A stretch of 64,000 nt of DNA from Kroppenstedtia eburnea (GTDB taxonomy: Bacteria; Bacillota; Bacilli; Thermoactinomycetales; DSM-45169), in NCBI RefSeq assembly GCF_013282215.1, contig NZ_CP048103.1, positions 2,914,001 to 2,978,000 of the forward strand. Reading direction: 5' to 3'. The notes under the pieces were generated by a model. That model was not told the origin of the DNA and searched no databases. It saw nothing but the letters and a program-made list of their open reading frames with translations. The position numbers were made by a program, and so were the translations under genes. Within the stretch, counting starts at the first letter, position 1; each line of letters begins with the position of its first letter. This document shows positions 18,467 through 27,346 of this stretch, piece after piece.

Positions 18467-18886
18467 TTAATTAACCCGCTTGATCTTATCTTGTTTGTCA
18501 GAACGTCTCTCCGAACGCCATCTTCTCAGCAATTCCAACCCGGAACCCACCAGGGCCGTCACATTCGCCAGGCGCTCTTTCTGAGCGGAAGCTGTACGGG
18601 CGATCCCGGTGGATAATTCCTGAAAACTGTGGCCCAGGCCCTGAACGGATTCAAAAAAGACATCTGTCTGTTGGCTTTTCCGGTTCATATCATCGATCAA
18701 CTTTCTCGTTTCAATCAACGTCTTGCGGGATTCGTCGGCAACCTCCTCCAGTTGGGGACGAACTTCTTTTAACGTCCGGTCCACCGAATCCAACGTCTGG
18801 TTCACCTTCCGAAGAGAGAGCACAACAGCCGCCACCAGGATGACAAAGGCCAGGGAGGCAACGGCAACACTGATTTCAATGATCAA
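18467..18886 (-). CDS. ytxG: DUF948 protein YtxG
   Basis: A 139-residue protein with one N-terminal transmembrane helix (IIEISVAVASLAFVILVAAV) and a long coiled-coil-like segment (LRKVNQTLDSVDRTLKEVRP), typical of DUF948. The function is unknown; it is co-transcribed with ytxH in Bacillus. The start is TTG 18886, 7 nt after AAAGGAGG. GTG 18892 overlaps the ribosome site. Confidence 0.82.
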   Translation of the reverse strand: MIIEISVAVASLAFVILVAAVVLSLRKVNQTLDSVDRTLKEVRPQLEEVADESRKTLIETRKLIDDMNRKSQQTDVFFESVQGLGHSFQELSTGIARTASAQKERLANVTALVGSGLELLRRWRSERRSDKQDKIKRVN

Positions 18887-19002
18887 GTCCACACCTCCTT
18901 TACAGGATTCTCCAAAAGGGAGGCTTCCATTTCAAGACGTCAGTGAATAGACCCCGGAGCCTCCATTTACCCCGGACTCTCGGCAGGAAAGATCTTCTCT
19001 AG

Positions 19003-19191
19003 AGTGAGTCTGGCAAATCCATATCTGGGTCCGGGCTGGTCGGGATTGGGTTTCACATTCCATTCCGTTGTTCTTGCGAGCCAAAGTCATTCCATGTGAA
19101 ACCCCACCCTCCCTGCATAGCGTGACCGGGGAGCGAAGCGACCCTGGCACGACTTGTGCCCTATGGGTATGACGGCTTTTTCACAACTCTT
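19003..19191 (+). repeat. MITE-like repeat, copy B
   Basis: Same orientation as copy A. The conserved hairpin arms GGGTTTCACAT and ATGTGAAACCC (19050-19102) are followed by one RNA module (GCGTGACCGGGGAGCGAAGC) and CCCTATGGG. The right end TCACAACTCTT (19181-19191) is a slightly changed terminal repeat. The left end has the GTGAGTCTGG..AATCCAT form shared with copies D, E and I, so the left limit is approximate. The flanks CTAG (left) and CTAA (right) may be a diverged duplication. It lies between nagZ and ytxG. Confidence 0.8.
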
Positions 19192-19221
19192 CTAATCACA
19201 TTGCCTTGAAAAGAAGCCAGG

Positions 19222-20985
19222 TTATCTGCCCAATCCGTGGCCTGCCGGATACCGGCCGGGGATGGCCACCGGAAGTTTGCCGCGGATCGGGATTTTGCCG
19301 GCGATCGCACCGGCAGCGGCTTTCATCAAATGTGAATCATAACCGTAGAGAGCCAGATAGGTGACATCCCCTGGAAACACCGAAACTTCATAAGGTGTGT
19401 CCAAGCCGAGGACGATAACCGGAATCCCCCTCTCTGAGAGGGCTTGGACCAACCGGCGCTGTCCGGAATGGATCTCCGCCCGTGATGTTCCCACGATCAC
19501 CCCGTCCACAGCTGTTGATTGCTCCACCAGTTTACTGATCTCCTGTTGTGACGGGTCGGGATCCAGTTCCCGATGTTGCGTGCGGAAGCCGTAACCTTGC
19601 AACGACTTTTCCAGTTCCCGCCCCCCTGCGACAGACACCACCAGCAGCTCCTGCTGTTTATCCGGTGCCCGGGGAATCAGCCCCTTTGGATCCTGGAGGA
19701 GAGTCAAACCGGCTTCCGCCGTCCTCCGGGCCACCTGATCATTACGGGCAGTACCCACCCGTTCCGCGACCTGGTTCACCGGGGTGACGGATTGCTCCGC
19801 AAGGGAAGCCACCCCGGTCCGCTTGCCTTTGAGGTGGAGGATGCGTCGGAGGGAGCGGTCAATGCGGGCTTCGGAGATCTCCCCTCTCTTGACTGCATCC
19901 CGGATTCCCCGGATGGAGGCCTGTTGGCGGTTGAGGTCGTGAGAGATGAGCAGAATATCGGCACCGGCTTTCACCGCCCGGATCGCCGCTTCTTCCGCAG
20001 GGAAGTTGTCCACGATCGCCCCCATCTCCAGATCATCGGTAATGATCACCCCATCATACCCCAGCCGCTCCCGCAACAAACCGGTCAACACTTTCTGTGA
20101 GAGGGTGCCGGGAAGGCCCGGGGTGTCATCCAGTGCCGGGAAGGTGATATGAGCAGACATCACGGCATCGGTCCGGTTCAAAACCCCTTTGAACGGAACC
20201 AGTTCCACCCGGTTGAGCCTGTCCATCGAATGGGGGACCGTGGGCAGATCGATGTGGGAATCGGTGGAGGTATCCCCGTGTCCGGGAAAATGTTTGACCA
20301 CCGTCAGCACACCTCCATCGTGATACCCCTGAATCTGGGCCGAAGCCATCTCAACCACCTGACGGGGATCGCCGGAGAAGGAGCGGGTCCCGATCACCGG
20401 GTTTTTCGGGTTGTTATTCACATCCAGGACCGGAGCCATGTTCATATTGAATCCCATCGCCCGGAGCTCACTGCCTGCCACCTGACCGGATCGCCGGGCG
20501 AGATCGGGGTTTCCCGAAGCCCCCAGAGTCATACCCCCGGGAAACTGTGTCACGCCTTCGCGGATCCGGGCCACCTTCCCCCCTTCCTGATCGATGGAGA
20601 TCAACAAGGGAATCCCTGGGGAGGCGGACAGAGCCAGGCGTTGCATGCTGTTGTTCAACTCCGCCGTCTGCCGTGGATTTCCGATGTTGCGGTCAAACAG
20701 GATCACCCCGCCCACATGGTGATCGCGGATCAGTGTCCGGATCTGCCGGTTCATTTCCTGTGCGGGTCGGTCTTCGTTGTGAAAACCGACCATAAACATC
20801 TGTCCCACTTTTTGTTCCAGGGTCATCTTCCCGATCGTATCCTGAATCGTCCCTTCCAGCTGTTTTCCCTCCGCCTTCGGAGACCAGCCGATCATCCCCC
20901 CTCCCGCTCCGGGATGGGATGATGGAAGAACAGTCACAGCCAAAATCAGTACCAACAGCAGTCCGCCCCGAAGGGAAGGAGACAA
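19222..20985 (-). CDS. nagZ: Beta-N-acetylhexosaminidase NagZ (GH3)
   Basis: Removes terminal N-acetylglucosamine from muropeptides during cell-wall recycling. It has 587 residues. An N-terminal signal or anchor helix (LLLVLILAVTVLPSS) precedes a GH3 TIM barrel with the catalytic His-Asp loop KHFPGHGDTSTDSH (residue ~233) and the nucleophile region IITDDLEMGAI (~320). The C-terminal alpha/beta domain is that of the two-domain Bacillus enzyme. TTG 20985 is 8 nt after AAAGGAG. GTG codons at 20994 and 20991 overlap that site. Confidence 0.92.
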   Translation of the reverse strand: MSPSLRGGLLLVLILAVTVLPSSHPGAGGGMIGWSPKAEGKQLEGTIQDTIGKMTLEQKVGQMFMVGFHNEDRPAQEMNRQIRTLIRDHHVGGVILFDRNIGNPRQTAELNNSMQRLALSASPGIPLLISIDQEGGKVARIREGVTQFPGGMTLGASGNPDLARRSGQVAGSELRAMGFNMNMAPVLDVNNNPKNPVIGTRSFSGDPRQVVEMASAQIQGYHDGGVLTVVKHFPGHGDTSTDSHIDLPTVPHSMDRLNRVELVPFKGVLNRTDAVMSAHITFPALDDTPGLPGTLSQKVLTGLLRERLGYDGVIITDDLEMGAIVDNFPAEEAAIRAVKAGADILLISHDLNRQQASIRGIRDAVKRGEISEARIDRSLRRILHLKGKRTGVASLAEQSVTPVNQVAERVGTARNDQVARRTAEAGLTLLQDPKGLIPRAPDKQQELLVVSVAGGRELEKSLQGYGFRTQHRELDPDPSQQEISKLVEQSTAVDGVIVGTSRAEIHSGQRRLVQALSERGIPVIVLGLDTPYEVSVFPGDVTYLALYGYDSHLMKAAAGAIAGKIPIRGKLPVAIPGRYPAGHGLGR

Positions 20986-21150
20986 ACTCACCACTCCTTT
21001 GAATCATCAAAAAGAAGTCCCCTCCATTATATCCCGCCCACTCTTCCGTTTGAAGAAGGCCTTATTTCCTATTTTGAATGTTCGGCGGTGTGGTACATGG
21101 ATGAGGCTACCGGTATAATGGGGAAGGATATAATTGAAGAGGTGATCCCG

Positions 21151-22230
21151 TTGGACAAAAAAACAATTGTCGTACTGGAAGGCGATCAGACCGGTCAGGA
21201 GCTCCTGGAAGAATCTTTGCGCCTTCTCGATCCGGAAGTGATCGGTTTTGAGATTGAACTCCAAAAGTTTGACCTGAGTCTGGAAAACCGCCGCAACACC
21301 AAAAACGAAGTCGTATACGAGGCTGCCCGGGCCATGAAGGAAGCGGGATACGGCATCAAAGCCGCCACGGTCACCCCCGAAGCAAAAGGGGATGTGGGCA
21401 GCCCCAATGCCATTCTGCGCCAGGAGATCGACGGGAAAGTGATTGTCCGCACCGGACGCCGCATCCCCGGGGTTCGTCCCGTCGGAGGTGCCTTCGCCCC
21501 TATTTCGGTGATCCGGATGGCGGTGGGAGATGCTTACGGTGCCAAGGAATGGCGGGAAGGTGAAGGAATCGATGAAATCTCCTGGCGAACGGAATCCATC
21601 GACCGGAAAACCTGCCGCGCCGTGGCCGAATACGCCTTCCGTCACGCCAAACGGACCCATGCCAAAGTTTTCGGCGGTCCCAAATACACCGTCAGTCCTA
21701 TTTATGAGGGAATGCTGAAGGAAGAAATGGATGCCGCCAGTGAAAGGTACCCGGAGGTGGCTTATGAACCCCAATTGATTGACGCCACCTACGCCCTGCT
21801 CCTGAACAACACCGGTGATTCCTTGGTGATCCCCGCTCTCAACCGGGATGGCGACTGCCTGAGTGACATGATTTTGCAACTCTTCGGCTCCCTCGCCGGC
21901 TCGGAGTCGATTGTGATGAGTTTTGACGAGGATTTCAACCCGAAAGTGATCATGGCGGAAGCCCCTCACGGCACTGCGCCCACCCTTTTCGGCAAAAATC
22001 TGGCCAACCCGATGGCGATGATCCTGGCCGGCGCCTCCCTTCTGTCCCACCTCAACACGGAAGAAGCCTCCCTCGCTTCCCGTGCCATCTATGAAGCCAC
22101 GATTGAAACAGTGAAGGAAGGACACCGCACGGCAGATCTGGGAGGCAGTGCCACCACCACCGAATTCACTTCCGAAGTGATTCAAAAGGTGCAGACCAAG
22201 CTGGAAGTGTGGAAAAGCATGCATATGTAA
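21151..22230 (+). CDS. Isocitrate/isopropylmalate dehydrogenase family protein
   Basis: NAD(P)-dependent beta-hydroxyacid decarboxylating dehydrogenase of 359 residues. It shows the family arginine region (GRRIPGVRPVGGAFAPISVI), the metal-binding aspartates (RDGDCLSDMILQLFGSLAG) and APHGTAPTLFGKNLANP near the C-terminus. Isocitrate is the likeliest substrate because of the long EAKGDVGSPNAILRQE loop, but isopropylmalate or tartrate cannot be excluded. There is no leu operon nearby. TTG 21151 follows GAGGTGAT by 4 nt; the frame is open back to 21088 without another good start. Confidence 0.85.
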   Translation: MDKKTIVVLEGDQTGQELLEESLRLLDPEVIGFEIELQKFDLSLENRRNTKNEVVYEAARAMKEAGYGIKAATVTPEAKGDVGSPNAILRQEIDGKVIVRTGRRIPGVRPVGGAFAPISVIRMAVGDAYGAKEWREGEGIDEISWRTESIDRKTCRAVAEYAFRHAKRTHAKVFGGPKYTVSPIYEGMLKEEMDAASERYPEVAYEPQLIDATYALLLNNTGDSLVIPALNRDGDCLSDMILQLFGSLAGSESIVMSFDEDFNPKVIMAEAPHGTAPTLFGKNLANPMAMILAGASLLSHLNTEEASLASRAIYEATIETVKEGHRTADLGGSATTTEFTSEVIQKVQTKLEVWKSMHM

Positions 22231-22245
22231 TCGAGGGCCTTACTT

Positions 22246-22276
22246 TGCTCTGTCCTGCGGGACAGAGCATTTTTAA
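22246..22276 (+). terminator. Terminator after the dehydrogenase gene
   Basis: TGCTCTGTCCTGCGGGACAGAGCA (22246-22269) is followed by TTTTTAA. Confidence 0.9.
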
Positions 22277-22355
22277 TCCCCGGGTTTCCATTTCAAAGGC
22301 GTCGAAACTTCTATATAATCATTGTATCGAAAAGAGTCAAAAAGAGGTGTGATCC

Positions 22356-23063
22356 GTGTCCGGTGAGAAAATGACCTCACTTCAGAAAATGGCCGTTCTG
22401 GCTCCGGAAGGAATGTTGCTGGCCGGGATCACCGGTTTGGGTTACTTCTCGGCGTATCTGAGTGACCTGGGTTACAAATCCCATTTTCACATCCCTTCCA
22501 TGTTTGTGGAAATCAATCTCAACTCGGTGGTCCTGTCCGTCTGTGTAATCATCTTCACTTTGTTCATCGCGTTCCTGTCCATCACGGTACCCCGGCTCCG
22601 GAGAGTCGGTCCTTATCTGTTTTCTTTCTTCATCACCGCTTCTGTCGCCGTGGTCATCGGTATGAAACTGGGCTTTTCCCTCAGCAGAACCAATCTGTTC
22701 ACCTTAATTTTCTACTTTCTGCTGTGCACCGGTCTGCTGTTATTATTTTTCCAACTCACCAAAAAAGAGAATCGGATCACCAATCTGGCCGCTGTCATGG
22801 TATTGTCGGGTCTGATGATTTTCGTCTCTTATTCCAGCGGCAGTTTGATCGCCCAGAATCAGAAGTTTTTTCTCGTCTCTGACGGGAAGTCTCCCTTGGT
22901 GGTGGTCGATACATATAAGGATTCACTGGTGGTGGCCCCCTTCGATCCGAAAACCAAAACCGTGGCGCCACGATACCAGTTTGTCCATCTGGAATCCGAT
23001 CTCAATGCCAAACTGAACTTCTCCATGAAGAAGGTGGGTCCCTTAAACATCTCCACTGAGTGA
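22356..23063 (+). CDS. Multi-pass membrane protein of unknown function
   Basis: A 235-residue protein I do not recognise. About five hydrophobic helices (around 15-32, 52-75, 85-104, 110-130, 143-160) precede a C-terminal soluble tail of about 70 residues (FFLVSDGKSPLVVVDTYKDS and beyond) that looks beta-rich. The GTG start follows AGAGGTG. It is monocistronic, between two terminators. Nothing nearby suggests a pathway. Confidence 0.75.
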   Translation: MSGEKMTSLQKMAVLAPEGMLLAGITGLGYFSAYLSDLGYKSHFHIPSMFVEINLNSVVLSVCVIIFTLFIAFLSITVPRLRRVGPYLFSFFITASVAVVIGMKLGFSLSRTNLFTLIFYFLLCTGLLLLFFQLTKKENRITNLAAVMVLSGLMIFVSYSSGSLIAQNQKFFLVSDGKSPLVVVDTYKDSLVVAPFDPKTKTVAPRYQFVHLESDLNAKLNFSMKKVGPLNISTE

Positions 23064-23097
23064 AGGGGATCAAAACTGGTTCCCCGCCTGCTTTTAC

Positions 23098-23130
23098 AAC
23101 AGGGTCCGTCATGGACCCTGTTGTTGTTCC
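23098..23130 (+). terminator. Terminator after the membrane-protein gene
   Basis: CAACAGGGTCC and GGACCCTGTTG pair (23098-23123), followed by TTGTT. Moderate T content. Confidence 0.75.
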
Positions 23131-23187
23131 AGTTTGGGCAAGAATGTGATAAGATCGGGGAATAAATTGCCAAACCTGGAGGTAACC

Positions 23188-25437
23188 ATGGTTGCTCTGC
23201 TCATTTTTTTATTATTCTTTCTTTTTTTGTTATTGATTGTCGGCACGATTGTTCTCATCGTCCTGATCAGCAAGGTAAACCGTCTGACGGAGCGGTTGGA
23301 ACGTCTGGAAACCATACCGTCACCCCCGCGCAAGCCCATTTCCTCCCCTTCCGTCCCGGCGGCCCGGCCTCAAGCGGGGGAGAGGGAGAAGCCGCCGGTG
23401 GTCGGCCCAACCCCTGTCCCCCCTCCTCCGAAACGGGAGACTCCAAAAAAGAAGGAGCATCCTTGGCTGAAGGAAGGTTGGGAATGGTTCATCGGCGGGA
23501 GACTGTTGAACCGGATCGGTGCGCTGGCATTGATACTCGGGGTCGGCTTTTTTCTGAAATACGCCTTTGACCGGAATTGGATCACGGAATCCGTCCGGGT
23601 TTGGACGGGGGGTGCACTCGGCATCGGTCTTATCCTGTTGGGGGGAAGATTCCGTCGAAAAGGAATGACCGTTTTTGCCCAGGGTTTGGTCGGTGCCGGG
23701 TTGGCCATCGATTATCTGGCCGTTTACGCATCTTTTAATTTCTATCACTTGATACCCCAACCGGCAGCTCTCTTCTTAATGTCTCTGGTGACAGCACTGG
23801 CCTTTCAGCAAGCCTTGCGCCACGATTCCATCGCTGTTTCACTGCTGGGCTGGGCGGGAGGCTTTTTAACCCCTTTTCTGCTCAGCACCGGTGAAGTGAA
23901 TGAAGTGGGGCTTCTCTCCTATATGGCCCTGTTGGCTGCCGGATTGCTGCTGGTCTCTCTGAAAAAGGAGAAGTGGGTGCCTCTCCCTCCCCTCACACTG
24001 ATCGGGACTTACTTCATCTGGCTTTCGGTTCGGGAGATCTCTGAGAACACCCTCCTTCTCTTCGGATTCCTCACCCTGTATTGGGGAATGTTCCTGGCTG
24101 CTGAAGTCCGGTTCGGACGAAACCGGCAAGTGACGGGAAGGGTGCTCAGGCAGGCGGCGGCCGCAGTCCATGCTCTGATGTACTTCGGAGGCATGTTCCT
24201 GTTGTTCCATCAGGATCAGCAACTGGCAGGGTGGATCTCTCTCGGGGTCGGTTTGGTTTACTGGCTGATCCAGTGGAAACTCCCCCTGGAAAAAGGGTTT
24301 GCCACACAAATGGAACTGACCGCACTCACTTTTGCGGGAGTTGCCGTTCCTCTGTGGTTCTCCCCCTTCCCCACCGTGGCCCTGTGGGGTTTGGGTGCAC
24401 TGGCTCTCCTGTGGCAAGGTCGTCGCAAGTCCTCCCCCCACCTGCGGATCTTTGCCTCGATCCTGTACATGGTGGCCTTCCTGCGCCTTCTGTCCCAGGG
24501 AGAGGCCTGGATGGCCCCTGTGGAAACCCATCTCCCGTTGTGGAATCTGCGCGCACTCGCTTTTCTCCTGCTGGCGGGGGCTGCGGCCGGGGGCGCTCTT
24601 CTGTTGCGACGGATTCGGGGGGAAGCCTGGTCGATCATCCAGGGAGCCCTCCAAACCGGGTGGGTGATGCTTCTGTTTCTGTGGATGACAGTGGAGACCA
24701 ACGACTGGTTCCGACAGCGTCTCGCGGAACAGCCCGGCTCGGAAACAGCGTTGAATTTCACCCACTTGATGGGGCTGGCGGGAATCTGGTCGTTGTATGC
24801 TCTGTCCCTCGTGTGGGTGGGGTTGAAAAAACGGATGTACCCGCTGCTCTTCTCCGGCACGGGGATCTTATTTCTCTCACTGGTGGTCGGGGGAATCCGG
24901 GGATTGATGTATCAACCCTTGGATGCTTATCTCCCTCTGCTCAACCTCCGATTCCTCGTGCTTGTATTATCAGCTGCGGTTTTGCTGGGTGTTTCCTTCC
25001 AACTGCGGCACCATGAGTCAAATGCTCCATGGGCGAAAAGCATCCGGGTCATCTTGCCTCTGTTGGCTTCCTTGGTTTTGTTTGAGCTGTTCACGGTGGA
25101 AACCAGAGACTACTTTCAACAGGCGTTGGAAAGACTGCCTTCCGGTGACACGGAAGCGTCGCACTTACTGTTCAATATGCAACAACTGGCGATCTCCGGG
25201 GTGTGGCTCCTCTATTCCATCACGCTGATGGCAGTGGGAATCCGGCGCCGTCTCCGCAGCCTCCGCATCTTGGCCATGGGCTTGTTCGGTCTCACCATCC
25301 TGAAAATCTTTATCTTTGATCTCTCTTTCCTGGACACCCTGTACCGGATTTTCTCCTTTATCGGTTTGGGGTTGATCCTGCTGGCAGTCTCTTATATATA
25401 CCAACGGTACAAAGACCGTTTCTCCCTCACCGGGTGA
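23188..25437 (+). CDS. DUF2339 polytopic membrane protein
   Basis: A very hydrophobic protein of 749 residues. The N-terminal anchor helix (LLIFLLFFLFLLLIVG) and coiled coil (NRLTERLERLETI) precede a proline-rich linker (residues ~45-95). The DUF2339 signature WFIGGRLLNRIGALALILGV and roughly 20 further helices follow. The function is unknown. ATG 23188 follows TGGAGGT by 4 nt, so the 18 upstream residues of the open frame are excluded. The linker suggests a cytoplasmic or wall-facing spacer. Confidence 0.85.
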   Translation: MVALLIFLLFFLFLLLIVGTIVLIVLISKVNRLTERLERLETIPSPPRKPISSPSVPAARPQAGEREKPPVVGPTPVPPPPKRETPKKKEHPWLKEGWEWFIGGRLLNRIGALALILGVGFFLKYAFDRNWITESVRVWTGGALGIGLILLGGRFRRKGMTVFAQGLVGAGLAIDYLAVYASFNFYHLIPQPAALFLMSLVTALAFQQALRHDSIAVSLLGWAGGFLTPFLLSTGEVNEVGLLSYMALLAAGLLLVSLKKEKWVPLPPLTLIGTYFIWLSVREISENTLLLFGFLTLYWGMFLAAEVRFGRNRQVTGRVLRQAAAAVHALMYFGGMFLLFHQDQQLAGWISLGVGLVYWLIQWKLPLEKGFATQMELTALTFAGVAVPLWFSPFPTVALWGLGALALLWQGRRKSSPHLRIFASILYMVAFLRLLSQGEAWMAPVETHLPLWNLRALAFLLLAGAAAGGALLLRRIRGEAWSIIQGALQTGWVMLLFLWMTVETNDWFRQRLAEQPGSETALNFTHLMGLAGIWSLYALSLVWVGLKKRMYPLLFSGTGILFLSLVVGGIRGLMYQPLDAYLPLLNLRFLVLVLSAAVLLGVSFQLRHHESNAPWAKSIRVILPLLASLVLFELFTVETRDYFQQALERLPSGDTEASHLLFNMQQLAISGVWLLYSITLMAVGIRRRLRSLRILAMGLFGLTILKIFIFDLSFLDTLYRIFSFIGLGLILLAVSYIYQRYKDRFSLTG

Positions 25438-25443
25438 ACCCCA

Positions 25444-25468
25444 TGGAAAAAGCCGGGGTGACCCCGGC
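25444..25468 (-). terminator. Terminator of the gene at 25490
   Basis: On the minus strand GCCGGGGTCACCCCGGC (25452-25468) is followed by TTTTTCC. Confidence 0.85.
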
Positions 25469-25489
25469 CTATGTAATGAGTCCCAATAT

Positions 25490-25771
25490 TTAAACAGTCG
25501 TTGTTTCCTTCAATCCATTTTCAATCCCCAGCACCACTTCATCCAGGGTCATCTCACCATCGAGGTATACTTGAATCAACTCATAGACCAGATCCGTCTT
25601 TTCCTGGGGATACTCCACGGCCTCCAATAATTCATTCATGGGATCAAAGTCCCGCGCCAGGATCTGCACACTGCCGCAATGGAGCACATCCTCCAGTTGG
25701 ACTGTTGTCTGGTACACTTCTTTGATCATCCGGAGAATAATTGTCATCATGCGCTTCTTTTGTGAATCCAT
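25490..25771 (-). CDS. Small hypothetical protein
   Basis: A 93-residue soluble helical protein (MDSQKKRMMTIILRMIKEVY ... LVYELIQVYLDGEMTLDEVV) that I cannot assign. ATG 25771 with a GCAGGGATCAGG leader is preferred to the frame start at 25837. It ends in a strong terminator. The 285 bases upstream of the next gene (25838-26122) hold only the TetR promoter/operator. Confidence 0.65.
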   Translation of the reverse strand: MDSQKKRMMTIILRMIKEVYQTTVQLEDVLHCGSVQILARDFDPMNELLEAVEYPQEKTDLVYELIQVYLDGEMTLDEVVLGIENGLKETTTV

Positions 25772-26059
25772 CCTGATCCCTGCCTTTCCAGTCTTGTTGG
25801 AGCACACCCCGCGGGTCGGCTTACCGGGGGAGTTCATGTATAAGGGTAACCAAACATTACCTACTTCCTATTTTAAACGAGATTGCGAAAATGAGAAGAG
25901 TTTTTGCCGAATTTCCGGGAAATTTGTCGACATCGCAGCCGATTTTCCAAACCGAAAAGTGAGGCAACCCACATGGATTCCCCACCACGCTGGGAGTCCC
26001 GAAATGGGGGGGGCGTCGATGAACGGTGCAGTGGTTTTCCCCTGATCTCATAACCGATG

Positions 26060-26089
26060 TTGACAGATATACCGTCCAGACGGTATAGT
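26060..26089 (+). promoter_or_regulatory. Promoter with palindromic operator of the TetR gene
   Basis: TTGACA (26060-26065) and TATAGT (26084-26089) form a sigma-A-type promoter with an 18-bp spacer. Between them lies TATACCGTC-CA-GACGGTATA (26068-26087), a perfect 9+9 palindrome of the TetR operator type. This suggests autorepression of the two genes that follow. Confidence 0.8.
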
Positions 26090-26122
26090 TTTTGTTGTAA
26101 AATATACCAACGGAGGGTTGTC

Positions 26123-26689
26123 ATGGCTGAATCCAAGGGAGTTCATACCCGGGAAAAGTTGTTGGAAGCCGCCAACCGGCTGGTCAGGGAGCAGGGGGTC
26201 AACCGGTTGACGATGGACGCTGTTGCCCGGGAAGCCGGAGTCAGCAAAGGAGGACTTCTGTACCATTTTGCCTCCAAGGAGGCTCTCATCCAGGGAATGA
26301 TCGACCACCTGATCCACGGTTACGATCGACGGTTGGATTCTGCGACGAAAGGGGAAAACCGTCCCGGAGAATGGTTGCGGGCATTTGTGTTGGCCACTGA
26401 TTGGGGAAAGACGCATGCGGATCGGACCGGTGCACTGTTGGCTGCCGCCGCATCCAACCCGGAACTGCTGGACCCCGTCCGCCGTCGCTACCGGGCTTGG
26501 CAGGAGCGTCTGGAACAAGAAGGAAACGACCCCGCAATGGCCACCATCATCCGTCTGGCCGCAGACGGGCTCTGGTTTGCCGATCTGTTCGGATTGGCCC
26601 CACCGGAAGGAAGATTCCGGGAGGAGGTAATCCGGAGGATGTTGCAATTGTTGGAACAGAGCGGGTCGACAGAGAAGAAGGATCCGTGA
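26123..26689 (+). CDS. TetR-family transcriptional regulator
   Basis: Repressor of 188 residues. The N-terminal helix-turn-helix is [20 protein letters not shown] (about 27-46); the ligand-binding domain (residues ~60-180) is typical of the family and contains WLRAFVLATDWGKTHADRTG. ATG 26123 follows GGAGG. The frame is open upstream, but the extension would be translated from the operator. It probably binds the palindrome at 26068-26087. The downstream HXXEE gene is its likely target; the inducer is unknown. Confidence 0.9.
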   Translation: MAESKGVHTREKLLEAANRLVREQGVNRLTMDAVAREAGVSKGGLLYHFASKEALIQGMIDHLIHGYDRRLDSATKGENRPGEWLRAFVLATDWGKTHADRTGALLAAAASNPELLDPVRRRYRAWQERLEQEGNDPAMATIIRLAADGLWFADLFGLAPPEGRFREEVIRRMLQLLEQSGSTEKKDP

Positions 26690-26713
26690 CAGATCCGGGA
26701 AAGGAGAATCGAG

Positions 26714-27244
26714 ATGGCCGCCGGTTTCAATCGGTCGACAGAGACGACCTTTTTGTGGATGATCCCTATTCTGGTCACACTTCACAACTTGGAAGAGACA
26801 TTCTGGATCGAGGAGGCTGCTGTACCTGATGCGCTTTTCAACTTTCTCCCTGCGCTCTCCTCCCTGTTTCCTCCGAGTGTCCCTCAGATGGCGGTCGCCA
26901 CCACCTTGCTCACCCTTCTCGTCTGGTGGGTGGCTTACTCCGCCTGTATCCGACAAAGAGCAACAGATGTGCTGCTGCTCCATTTCATTGCGGGGGTATT
27001 GTTCATTAATGCCATCAGTCACATCCTGATCTCCCTGATCAGTCTTCATTACCAACCCGGACTGATCACCGCCCTTCTGCTCAATCTCCCTTACTGCCTC
27101 TGGTTTTTGAAAAGGGCGGTACAAACGGGAGACTTTCACCGGAAACAGCTGAACACCATCCTGTGGGTGGCGATTCCCCTCATTCCGATCCTCTCCCTCC
27201 TTGCCCACTCTTTGGGAAAAGGGGTGGAGCTCCTGTTTGGGTGA
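26714..27244 (+). CDS. HXXEE domain membrane protein
   Basis: A 176-residue protein with five predicted helices. The HNLEE motif (residues ~24-28, LVTLHNLEETFWIEE) defines the HXXEE family, and a later NAISHIL segment (about residue 98) carries another conserved Asn/His. These polar residues in membrane helices suggest metal binding or an intramembrane enzyme, but no function is established. AAAGGAG precedes ATG 26714. It starts 24 nt after the TetR gene, so they form one transcript. Confidence 0.85.
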   Translation: MAAGFNRSTETTFLWMIPILVTLHNLEETFWIEEAAVPDALFNFLPALSSLFPPSVPQMAVATTLLTLLVWWVAYSACIRQRATDVLLLHFIAGVLFINAISHILISLISLHYQPGLITALLLNLPYCLWFLKRAVQTGDFHRKQLNTILWVAIPLIPILSLLAHSLGKGVELLFG

Positions 27245-27346
27245 GGGAGGGATGGCCCGGATGATCCCCGTTGCCAAATCGGGTAAAATAGGAATCGTTC
27301 CGGATCATTCGCCGGAAATTTCACCGGTTCAAAGGAGATGCATTCC

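Noticed and set aside
18932-19150. Small open frame inside repeat copy B
   Set aside because: Same recurrent repeat-encoded peptide, disrupted in other copies; no ribosome site, pairing conserved rather than codons.
21007-22224. Open frame of 405 codons opposite the dehydrogenase gene
   Set aside because: Shadow of a conserved enzyme gene; Phe/Gly/His-rich composition typical of G+C-driven antisense frames.
24231-25016. Open frame of 261 codons in another frame of the DUF2339 gene
   Set aside because: Overlaps a hydrophobic protein with continuous helices; Pro/Gly/Arg-rich shadow.
26048-27277. Open frame of 409 codons opposite the TetR and HXXEE genes
   Set aside because: Spans two real genes and their promoter, with no ribosome site.
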